Shown: positions 12,706-22,800 of the stretch, piece by piece
Position numbering within the stretch: position 1 is the first letter of the stretch
Layout of the letters: every line of letters begins with the position of its first letter
Assembly (NCBI GenBank): GCA_900095095.1
Contig: FMBT01000305.1
Span: 62,001 to 126,000, forward strand
Source: Fragilariopsis cylindrus CCMP1102
Lineage: Eukaryota > Bacillariophyta > Bacillariophyceae > Bacillariales > Bacillariaceae
Length of the DNA: 64,000 nt
Reading direction: 5' to 3'
Program-made: the position numbers and the translations under genes
The notes under the pieces: generated by a model
Told to the model about the DNA's origin: nothing
The model's database searches: none
What the model saw: the letters and a program-made list of their open reading frames with translations, nothing else

Positions 12706-13210
12706 ATTTCAATATTCCATTCAATGTTGAACAGTATACACCATTACTACTACAAAAGAGTTCCGATGGATAAACCTATTTCCTGTTACAATATATGGTT
12801 TTATATCTTTTGCTTTATAGTTGTTCTGACCGAAACACTTTCCCTTGAAATAATAGTATAAAAAATCATTATTCATTCGTCTACGAAATTATTACGAAAT
12901 GATAATCATGAATTTTTTTCACCAAGCCCCTATAGTTTTACATATATAGTTTCAGGCCAGATAATATCAGTTAGTAAAAATTTCTGCAAGCGTATATAAT
13001 CTATTGTAACATTGCGTCTAACACAACATCTCCAGAACAATGACATACATATGAATTAAGAATTTAAAAATCGACGTTTAAACGAATATCTATTTCTATC
13101 TCGTCGTGGTAATACAGTACAAGTACTATATAGGCACAAACACAAATTTGTATCATCAAGCAGATATTTGAGAGAAAATAAACGAAGGAGTGATTCCTTA
13201 CTCCTGGTTC
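12706..13210. other. Convergent 3' intergenic region
   Basis: About 0.5 kb, AT-rich, between the 3' ends of the oxygenase and isocitrate dehydrogenase genes. I see no gene or clear repeat. Confidence 0.6.
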
Positions 13211-14983
13211 TTATACATCGGGTGCCTTCTCATCTTCCTCAAGAGTTTTTACTTTTGGTGCAAGATTGAGATGGAGCATCATGTCCTCAAATTCAGTGTA
13301 GCCGATCATACCATCACCATCCTTGTCATAGTTCCGGAACATCTTATTAAGTGCTTCAGTATCGATGTTGAGATTACGTCTGTATTTTCTTGTAGGCTCA
13401 ACAAGTTGAGGAGGTGGTGCTTCTTCGTCTTGCATTGCTAGATATCTATTCAACCGCCAGGCAACTTTCCCAATGAAATCTTCCGTTGAAAATCCACTTG
13501 GTCCAGACATATCGCGAGTACCCTGCCCGTAACGGAATGTATTATGCATCGCCTCGCGTAGTGTCTCGGTAAAGTTTAGGACCTTCATCTTCACCTCAAG
13601 CTTAGATGCGTCATCTGGATGTTTTTCAACATCAAGCATTGCTGCATGTTGCATAGCACCAATCATGGCCTCGACAAGACCCAATGGATTTAAAGATGTT
13701 TCCTTTCCTGCTAAGTGGTCATTCCACAAGTCAGAGACAGTACCATGGGATGCCTCAAATTCCTTGATAAGACTTCCGTCGTCACTTTTTCCGACCAAGT
13801 TCGAAGTAATGAATCCTGGAGATCGGTGTACCTGTGCAATTTGATCAGTCAACATATCTCCATCGTAGTTATGAGCAGCCATACCAAAACCTCCATCAGT
13901 CCAACGAATCAGTTGCATGGTAGCTGCATCAGAAATAAGATGCGTTAATTCATTACCGCTTCTTTCCAATAGGCCCTCCTTCAAAAAAGTGTCCTGCAAT
14001 TGGAGAGAGAAAGAAGATGAAAATGAATTATTATTGGAAAATTGTTCCAAATATATAATATTTGAAAATTATGTGCAAAGAATGCTATTTTGTAAACGAA
14101 TTCAATCATCACCTGTATTTCTTCTTACCTTGTAATCTTTTTCAAAAATCTCTTTCATAGTTGACCAAAAGCCTTCCTGCCACTTGAAACGGTCTTCTTC
14201 GTCACAATGTATGGTGTTACTTTGTGTTCAAGACATCTCCCGAAGAATATATGGCTAATTCCTTTACATTGTCATATGGATTATGGTACACAACTACCAC
14301 GTTATTGTCATCGGTCAAATCACGTTTGTCAACGACGAAGGGAGGAGAATTATCGTCAGGTAGGTACGTAGTTAGAAGAGTTCCTGCACCGACTTCATTA
14401 TACCCGGCACCATATTCTCCTCCACAGCGTGACGTTCAAAGAGAACTTGATTCTTATATCCAAGCTCAATTCCTTTGATATGAATGGTATCACGAGAAAT
14501 TGTAATTCCGTTCCAACCCTTACGCATAGCTCCGTTAGGTGATCCAAATGCCTTGGATAAACCCATTTCTTTTACCTGAACAGTAGAGGGTGTGATAGTT
14601 GGTTCCTTAAAGATGGCACCAATACGTGCACCAGCTTCGACTGCATCGTGCAATACCTTGTCGTCGGTTACATCACGACTTTTGCACGATAAATCGTACG
14701 TTTCCCATGTACTAATATCAAAGTATGGTTTAATCCATTGATCAACAAATAGTTCGGTTGCATAGTGTGTCATTTCTTCTCCCGCAATATAAACCATAGG
14801 TGGTGCCGGTATGTTTTCACCAATAGTAACACTATTATCGACATCAGACGCAGCGTCAGTGCTTAAATAGCACCGAAGAGGCGTGAAGCCAGAGGTCAAC
14901 GACTTATCGAGCCAAGTACGCTTCGTACTTGCGCTGATAGCAGTTCTGCTAGAAAAGCGAGATGCGGCTAATCGGAGAGCCAT
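13211..14983 (-). CDS. Isocitrate dehydrogenase, probably NAD+-type, with C-terminal EF-hand
   Basis: TCA-cycle oxidative decarboxylase, homodimeric type II fold. The N-terminus is Ser/Arg-rich (MALRLAASRFSSRTAIS), a likely mitochondrial presequence. Exon 1 is 14129-14983, a 135-nt intron (GTAAG..CAG) follows, and exon 2 is 13211-13993. Landmarks: PNGAMRKGWNG near residue 150, KNQVLFERHAV, WTDGGFGMAAHNYDGD and EASHGTV. After HGTV, where NADP enzymes have Arg-His that grip the 2'-phosphate, this protein has Asp-Leu (HGTVSDLWND), which argues for NAD+. The last 60 residues add an EF-hand with a canonical loop, DKDGDGMIGYTE. Exon 1 has three frame changes (about 14420, 14232, 14188), each needing one added base. 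The last is a T-run: GTT TTC AAG is expected, GTTTCAAG is present. A Ca-regulated NAD-IDH of this type has, as I recall, been described in Phaeodactylum. Confidence 0.9.
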
Positions 14984-15737
14984 CGTGAATAATAATAATG
15001 AAAATAGTAGAGTATGTTATCGACAAATGGGAATGTGGGAGGGGATTCAATTGTGATGGTAAATTATTTACGATCACAACGATGCGTTGGGGGTACAAGT
15101 AATTCTTCTGGTAGATGTTCTTAAACTTGTCGACCCGTGTTCCTCAATTTCAAGCATTTGGTTAAAAAAAGGAAAAAAGGGCAATTAATGACACGTTTTT
15201 TATCCTTCGCCTCAGTCTGTGAAGAAATAATATATTTACTATTTGAGCTTATAACCTATAGTGCTTAGATGCGTGCGTCGGCTCATCACAAAGGTAATTC
15301 ACAATGTACTACGTTGATATGAATTTATTGTTGTTCGAATTAGTCGTATTCGACTCACTGAGTCGAACATTCGACTCACTGAGTCGAACCATTCGACTCA
15401 TCATTCGACTCATGAATCAAATATTTTTGAGTCGAATGGTCGACTAAGTTAGTCGATTCATTCAACTCTAGCGTAAAAATGAATCGCGGGCACGCTGGGG
15501 GATGTGGATTTTCGCTGATTTTCTATTTTTTTTAAAATCGAGGATGTTCCATGGTGTCAACCAACTGAACAGCATCACTCAATTCACCGGGAAGACCCGG
15601 ATGTGTCTATTGATTAACTCTGAAAAAGGTATCTTTTGGAAGTTCCAAATTCTGAAATCCGAAACTACTGTACTTCATACTGCTGGCTGTAGGAACTCGC
15701 ATAAAACAATATTTCATCTGAGGAATCAATATCAACA
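14984..15737. promoter_or_regulatory. Divergent upstream region with a palindrome cluster
   Basis: About 0.75 kb between the isocitrate dehydrogenase start and the secreted protein at 15738. It includes three spaced palindromes: TTCGACTCA-C-TGAGTCGAA at 15349-15367 and again at 15370-15388, and TCGACTAA-G-TTAGTCGA at 15440-15456. Further half-sites (TTCGACTCA or TGAGTCGAA) occur at about 15392, 15404 and 15428. The TGAGTC core resembles bZIP (AP-1/GCN4) half-sites. A regulatory role is inference. Confidence 0.55.
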
Positions 15738-16661
15738 ATGATGAATTTCAATATTAAAGTGCCGTCTTTCTTGTTACTTGCTCTATCTTCCCCAGTATGT
15801 AGGCCTAGGGTTGATGCTTTGCTCATGAAGAATTTTAATTTCGGAAGATTGCCACCAACTACGAAGGAAATAAGACCCGATTTATATGATCTCGTCGATC
15901 AACAAGAAGACACAAAACTAAACATTCAACTACATGTTGGTGATGAAGAGACTGGATTCTTATCTATCCATGATATGATTGTTGAGATTAATTGTAACCA
16001 AGCTGCCGATGATCATATTTCTCTCCCGGGGAGTGATGGTCTATATCATTCAGAATGTGCATCTGGTCATCGTCGTATGGACGTCCTTTCGAAAGGTCAG
16101 TTCGTTGACATGAATGGCTCGCAGTACATTGACTGTACTGCCGGATGCTGGGAAATGTGCTGGGTAAGGAATAGACCTGCAGGAAATGTTGTGCTTGGTT
16201 TTCATCTTCCTAAATCGTACTCACGAAATAAAGCCGTTCTACCTGAAGGGGATATGTGGATTAGCTTTCCGGTATGGACACACGATGGTCTTATATATGG
16301 TCAGATTGAAAAGAAGAGAGTTTTGGACGAAATCGAATTGAATGACATTAGGTGTGATGAGGAACTAGACAAGCATGACATGACGCACAATCCAATCATG
16401 AAGGCAATCCACTTAAATAATGCATATTCATTTGAAGCGAAACGCGATGAGATGCTCAACGACTATTCGCTGGACACGATCCCAGACATCGACCAATTCT
16501 CTAAATTACAAGAGAATACCTTACTTTCTAAGAATGGATTGATATGGAATAAAGATGGTAATGATGACGTATTGTTAGGTCGTGCTGTGATCACTACTAC
16601 AACATCTTCGTCATCATCGTCGTCATCGTCCACTTCTTCAGGTGGTAGATTGATGCCCTAA
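15738..16661 (+). CDS. Secreted protein of unknown function, paralogue of 17643-18479
   Basis: Intact 307-residue frame. The N-terminus has a signal peptide (VPSFLLLALSSPVC near 9-22), so it probably enters the secretory pathway. No domain is recognised. The conserved core is Cys-Trp-Glu (AGCWEMCW) followed by an immunoglobulin-like or beta-rich stretch with NVVLGFHLPKSYSRN and GDMWISFPVWTHDGL. It matches the neighbour on the opposite strand (GCWEIYG, LNVGFEIDREYKRND, VYLSFSIWDSEGL). Both proteins then have a charged helical part with a KAxHxxNA motif and end in a tryptophan motif (GLIWNKD here, GTVWTQD there). The C-terminus is a Thr/Ser run encoded by a TCG/TCA microsatellite at about 16600-16630. 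Function unknown. Confidence 0.75.
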   Translation: MMNFNIKVPSFLLLALSSPVCRPRVDALLMKNFNFGRLPPTTKEIRPDLYDLVDQQEDTKLNIQLHVGDEETGFLSIHDMIVEINCNQAADDHISLPGSDGLYHSECASGHRRMDVLSKGQFVDMNGSQYIDCTAGCWEMCWVRNRPAGNVVLGFHLPKSYSRNKAVLPEGDMWISFPVWTHDGLIYGQIEKKRVLDEIELNDIRCDEELDKHDMTHNPIMKAIHLNNAYSFEAKRDEMLNDYSLDTIPDIDQFSKLQENTLLSKNGLIWNKDGNDDVLLGRAVITTTTSSSSSSSSSTSSGGRLMP

Positions 16662-17642
16662 GAGAGGTGGAGGGGAAAGTACCTTCCTATGAATCGATAG
16701 GAATAAAAACATGCACACATTGTATATCGCTCCGGAGATTACATTTTTACCAAAACAGGCACACACGACTAACACACCCGGATCGACAAACAACAATCTA
16801 CATTGTGCAATTAACTAAATCACTCATGCATGCTGCAAATCACAATCATCAAGTAGAAAACATGATAGAAAGACACTCTAATAGAATGCAAGATAGGATA
16901 AAGCATAGTTCTTGTATAAATATAAATAAATTGACTATTAACTGTATAGCTGTGGTGACTGCCTTGGTAGAAGTTTTGGTCTTTTTCTTCTATTAGCAGA
17001 ATAACACCCAGAAAGAAATGTGTTAATATTTATCGTACAGTAGCAAGCGTTCAGAGATAGGAATCAATTATACATGGGAAACCTATTTTCGAAGGGTGTT
17101 GTAGATGGATTTTTGCTGCTGCTGCTGCTGCTGCTGCTATTGTTGTCTACCAATATAAGGAATGGAAACTGATCAAGCTCTACCAGTATCGACTGACGAC
17201 TATACTACTCCAAAATCTAGCTACGACAGACATATAAAGAGAAAGCATACCAGAGCTAGGGAGCAATTTATCGTACTATTTCACTCCAAGTGTTATTTTA
17301 TCTATTGCTATCACATCATTCTAGAGTGTGAATATCATCGTGCCTTCACAGAATTGTGCTATGTTGTGTTGTGAAGACGCCACGATGGATATGGTGTCGA
17401 TTTGTTTGGACATGTGATCTTCTTTTTCATACAGTCAAATTATTTTCATACAGTTATGTACACCGACGAAGCACTATCATGCTTCTTTCGGGAATGAATA
17501 TCTTCGTATCTTCACAGAATTATGCTATGTTGTGTTGTGATCTCGTATCACGATAGATATCATTAGGTTGTGTGGATAGACGGCTTTCTTCAATACAGTC
17601 GTAATATACCGTATTCATCTAGTTGAGGTTCTACCGTAAAAA
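16662..17642. other. Convergent intergenic region with repeats
   Basis: About 1 kb between the two convergent paralogues. It holds a (GCT)8 microsatellite at 17115-17138 and a roughly 45-bp direct repeat (listed separately). No additional gene is supported; the short open frames are chance frames. Confidence 0.6.
17329..17540 (+). repeat. Imperfect 45-bp direct repeat, 166-bp period
   Basis: The segment 17329-17374 recurs at 17495-17540. The last 30 bases (from TTCACAGAAT) differ by one base. Both copies end in ATGTTGTGTTGTGA and are followed by a related CACGAT(G/A)GATAT string. The copies lie downstream of the secreted-protein pair and look like a local tandem duplication. Confidence 0.65.
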
Positions 17643-18479
17643 TCAGTGTGAAACTTCTTTCGGAACTGATTTCAAACTGGCACTTCCAAGCATAGTTGGT
17701 TGACCACGAGGAAGGTCCTGTGTCCAAACTGTGCCTTTTGTGCTAACGAACGAATTGCCATCGAACGGAACGACTTCATCTTCATTAGGAACCAACTTAA
17801 TTTTTTGACAGGTGAACTGTAGTATTTGTCAACAGCAGAAAGGGCATTGTAGTAATGAAGAGCCTTTGCAAACACGTTGCCTGTCTCTGTCATCTTGACC
17901 AGTTCTTCGTCTTTCTCTTTGAGTATAACATCAGCACGCGTCAGACAGAGTTCCTTCTTATTCTGCGCTTCCTTCAAACCTTCGCTATCCCAAATACTGA
18001 ACGAAAGGTACACTTTCCCCTTAGGAAGAGCTATATCATTTCGTTTGTATTCGCGATCGATTTCAAATCCAACATTAAGGGTTCCAGTAGGGGATCCATC
18101 TTTCCATAAATCTCCCAGCATCCTTTTTGTGCATGGACACTCGTTTTTCCGTCCATAGAAACAAAAGTGCCATCCTGGACGAGATTCAGTCCATGGATAC
18201 CGCCACTCAGCTTCGGGAGAGGCCCATGTACTCCGGGCATCTCCACAAATTCATTCTCAGAACTTGGAGTAGTCTTGGTGAGATCAAAAATAATCCCATT
18301 TATGGGAAGCCTTGATGCTTCTGTTTTTTTGCCGATGTCCAGAGCGACCGAAATGCGTCGACCATATTGAGCTTCAACAAGTTGAGGAAGATCATTTAAC
18401 GGTGTGAGTGGACTGTCAAAAATAAAGCCTAACCCAAGCGGAAAGGAAGAGACGAGGATGATTAAGGGACAATTTGCAT
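17643..18479 (-). CDS. Secreted protein of unknown function, paralogue of 15738-16661
   Basis: About 280 residues once three frame changes are allowed for. The start at 18479 reads MQIVP, then a hydrophobic stretch LIILVSSFPLGLGF, a signal peptide; the frame break at about 18466 is in a C-run (CCC where CCCC is expected). A second break at about 18102 joins GCWEIYGK to DGSPTGTLNVGFEID. The third at about 17803 is in an A-run and joins SPVKK to KLVPNEDEVVPF. The protein then ends LKSVPKEVSH at 17643. Each break needs one added base. Similarity to 15738-16661 runs over the whole length (see that entry). I recognise no domain and do not assign a function. Confidence 0.7.
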
Positions 18480-20019
18480 TTTGGTAGTTGAAAAAGCAAT
18501 GTTATTTCCGTGTCGATGTAACGCTTATTCTTGCAAGGAACATTAGTTTTTATGACATTCAATTAGTAAGAAAAATCAATGGTTCTGCGTTGTGATAGCT
18601 ACCGACCGAGACTTTATCGCTCTCGTTACTTCTTTATTCTGATCCCAAAAATGTCAGCTGTCGTTTCCGGTACGGTATGCACACGAAACATCATCTTATT
18701 GGAACGTCACACAACCCACAACCCCACAACACAACACAACACAACACAACACAACGATGACGACCCATCAGTCGTAAAGGGAAAGAATTGTTCCGAGAAT
18801 TGTTTAGCCGGGTATTAAATTCTTTGTGCGTCACGATTCGTTTTTACTTAACGATTCAATCACACGTTGACATCATGTCGTAATTTGTGTGATTCACATT
18901 TTTGATTTTTAAAAAATAACAGTCCTTACGCGTGATTGTTGGGCGTTTTAGCCTCTGCTAGTTGGCGATAATAGTAGTATTTTTGTCAGACCTTAGTCTT
19001 TATTGTTTGTTTGCTTCTTGTTATATCTGAAGTTGTTATCGTCTCAATGATCCTTTTGGCTGTTCCTGTAGGCAGGCTTTGCTATCTGTTTCAAGTGGCA
19101 CTGCAGATTCCATAAAAACATCAATTTTACTCCTTAGCCAAAATAAGAGTAGTGTATTTCGCCTCTACTAGAAGGAAAATTGCCTCTGTGCTGTTTGCTA
19201 AACAACTGTAGCTCTTCTTATACCAATGTTCATTACGGCGGATCTTAAAGATCATGCCATGTAATGTATACACCTATTATGGTATATATTACTACTTGAT
19301 AGTTACTTTGAGATGAATTGAAAAAGGAAAAAGACAGTAATCTGTACATGCTGGTTAAAAAAGGAGTATTTGCTCAAATGGAATAATAATAAATCTTTTT
19401 ATGTACTTTTTTACATTACACACTTGGTTTTATTTTTGATGCCGGTGAAGTAGTTCCTTTACAGTATATAGTTGAAGGAGGAACTCAGATTTTTCACTTA
19501 ACAACAGTTGTGTTTGGGCAGAGACTCCTTCGGGTAGCGAGAGAAAAACTTTTGAGGAAGTTCATTGATATAAAATACACCTGTCAATTACACCACTGGC
19601 TGAAATTAATACTATATACTGTAGAGCAACGAATTGTGACAGGTTGTTGCTGCAATCTGGACTGATTTGTTGGATTGTCTCAAGAAAAATACTCAAACCA
19701 CTATTAAATTGTGATATACATTTTTTGCTGCCAGATATTATTAGTACACAATATTTTTCCTCTGCAATTTTTTCGTATGTTCTACAAGCTGGGCATTCAA
19801 TAGACAGTTGAAGATATCAGTCATAATCCAGTTGGCCCCCATCAGCACATCCTCGAGTACCAGCAAGTATACCTTTATTGCTGGAATACTGTAGTAAATA
19901 GTTTTGCTAGATAGATATAATTTTTCACGGGCAGAACTACTGCAAGTTGCAAGATAAATTGAATCGAGCAAAAAAGGGGTTTGGATTATTTTCAATGGTA
20001 ATAATATTCATTTTATTTT
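18480..20019. other. Gene-free region, 1.5 kb
   Basis: AT-rich. It contains an ACAAC pentanucleotide repeat at about 18720-18753. The longest open frames have no coding character. I see no RNA gene or mobile-element signature. Confidence 0.6.
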
Positions 20020-21481
20020 CTATATAATACTTTTACCCATAAATGACGTTATGAGTTGTAAACCCAGTTCAACCGTTTCGTTTGCGCCATCATCATCGCT
20101 TAAACTAGGATTAACTTCGACGATGTCTGCACTGGCAAGACTACCACTTCGCGCAATGATTTCACCTACGAAATGAGCCTCCCGATAGGTCAGCCCACCT
20201 CGAACTCTGGTTCCAGTAGCAGGAGCATCCGCGGGATCTACGCTGTCAATGTCATACGATAAATGCAATGGTCTACCCTTCAAATGATCCAAAGCCTTAC
20301 TCATTACTTGTCCAATCCCATAATTGTCAACATCTGTCATTGTAAACGCTTTTATACCTAAATCCTTTATCCAAAGACGTTCGGTCGGGTCCACATCTCG
20401 TAAACCAACATAAACTAGTTGTTCCGGTGAGATCCTTGGCCCGTCAACTAAAAAATCAAAACCGGGTAGCTTCGAGAAATCATATGCACCATCTGGATGA
20501 TCCATTAATAATCCTAAAGGCATACCATGCATGTTTCCACTTCCAGACGTTTCGGGAATATTTAAATCAGCATGTGCATCGACCCAGATAATTCCTGTAT
20601 TAGGACGTGCACGAAGTATACCCGTGAGTGATCCGATAGCGACCGAATGGTCTCCACCTAAAATCAATGGAAATAATCCCTCCTTTATTTTCGTTTCAAC
20701 TACATCGGCTAATATGTTCGATGCATGTCCAACTAAAGCACAATTTCTAGCATTGGTGGATTGGCAGATTCTTGCATCTCATGAAGACTAAAATCTAAGT
20801 CCGCAATATCTTCGACTCTCCAACCCAATTGTGTTAGCATCGTTGCTAATCCCCCCTCTCTTAACAATCTAGGTCCGGAATCCTACTAATTCATATGTTC
20901 GTCGTGATTGTGACAATAAAAACAAGTGTTAGAATATTCATGTCATATGCATTGGATGATGGTAGATACATAAAAACGACCAATATCGAACAACACAACG
21001 AAACTATCGTACTTACAGTTCCAACAAATGGCTGACCGTATGTTTGCGGTGCTCTAAGGAAAGATATATATATATATATATATATATGTACATAGTGGCA
21101 AATGCAGGAAAGTGATTAGTTAAAGATAATTCCTTAAAGACTGCTGTCCGTAGTAAACACGTTATGTCACACGTACCCTATTATCGATGCTGTTCGAGGA
21201 TATTTACAATGTTTGAACAATTTATTTTCGGCAAATGTAGAGGGAAGTATTTTATTTTCTACATTTCCAAGTCCGGCACCAGAAGCTAAAGAACGGCGAC
21301 TAACAACCACATTTTCCGAGGAATTAATCGCATTCAATGAAGAAGAAGCCGTCATACATGGAGAAGGAAAATTCTTCTTGAACCCTTGAGAAATTCTTCG
21401 TGTCGTCGTCGACGACGACGACGACATCACTTCCAGCGTCAATCGTGCTGGTCGTTTCGTAATACTTCTGGTCATCATCAT
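20020..21481 (-). CDS. Arginase-type ureohydrolase
   Basis: Manganese enzyme that splits arginine into ornithine and urea and feeds the diatom urea cycle. Exons: 21177-21481, a 37-nt exon 21017-21053, and 20020-20882. The phases agree (IIG/APQTYGQPFVGT/DSGPRLLREGG). The Mn ligands are in GGDHSVAIG, DAHADLNIPE and SYDIDSVDP, with NMHGMPLGLLM as in arginase rather than agmatinase. The N-terminus (about 70 residues) is Ser/Thr/Arg-rich, likely a mitochondrial presequence. A frame change at about 20757 needs one added base and restores ARNCALVGHASN. Intron 1 carries (AT)12 at 21064-21087, just upstream of its 3' splice site. The stop at 20020 follows LITSFMGKSII. Confidence 0.9.
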
Positions 21482-22800
21482 TTTTTATTTACAAAGCGTT
21501 TATTGTTATAATATTATAGTTTGCTTATGATCTAAAGCGATTATGGTGCTTGCACGTAGTGTAATGTAGATACAATGAACAAGTAAAATAGGAACGGTAT
21601 GAAAAATGTTAAGATTCAAAATTAAGCAGCGATCCTACATCATACTGTATTGTTTATGCGTTTTTTTGGTTGATTTGATTCTCCGATTATTAACACGTAC
21701 TCAAGTACGGACAGAACACGATTGATTCAATTCTAACCACAAATAACAAGTACGATGTAACAACAATACACAAAAAGGAAATATACAATAAATGAACCAC
21801 AATATATATATAGAATAGGCTCACTTTTCTTTTTATTATCAAACTAAAACACTATTACACCAACAAACTTTCTATTCAAATACTAGGATAGGGTTGATAG
21901 AAAAAACACCTTAAATCCAGTGTCCATACTACTTCTATTCATTCCCATTATTTCATGACTCAATTTTGACTTTGGTGCACTTAAAAATGTACATTCTAAG
22001 GGTGTGATGTATACTATAAAGAAGATACTACTGAGGCAAGGGGATGACCAAAAATGTACATAAAAAATATGCAATGCACTATTGTGTGTTTGTGAATGAG
22101 GTATATTATTATAATATATGCTTCAAAATATAACACCCACTCATCACTAGAGTGCCAGTCAAACTGACATGGGGATATTTTCAGCATTATTACTATGTGA
22201 TTGTTGCATTTGATCAGGACATAATAAACTATGCAAAAGACTGAATAACTACACCTCTATACTATATTCTCAATACAATTATATAAAAACCTTGGTTTAT
22301 AACTTACTATTCCCAGTCAAAAGAACAACAAAGAGTTTCACCAAAAAACATGGTTGTCTTAAATATATAGGACTATATATATATATATATATATATTCCT
22401 ATATACATATACATATGTATATATATATATAATACTTCCCCATATTCTGCCCTATCACGAGCAGTACCATACTATACTACAATAGTACATTCAATCATAA
22501 GAGAGCAGAGAGGAGAGTGAGAAAAAAGTCTACTCATATTAAGGGTCAGATAATTCGGGGGTATATTGGATAATTTGGGATATGAATTCATTCCCCTCTA
22601 TCTTTACTGTAAGTTAGCGCTTCTTTCGCATGCATTCTTCAAACATCCTTGTTTTTTTTTTCAAAAATAAGTCGAGATGTCATTTTGAATTTCACATTTT
22701 CTTTTTTTAACCAAGACAGATTTCGAGATTGAAGTATAGAGTGCTGTACTCAGATAAGTAGATCAAGATAATAAAGAATACAAGAACAGAAGGTACCAAG
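21482..22800. other. Divergent intergenic region, AT microsatellites
   Basis: About 1.3 kb between the arginase and USP14 starts. It has several AT-dinucleotide tracts near 22375-22435. It must include both promoters. No gene is seen. Confidence 0.6.
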
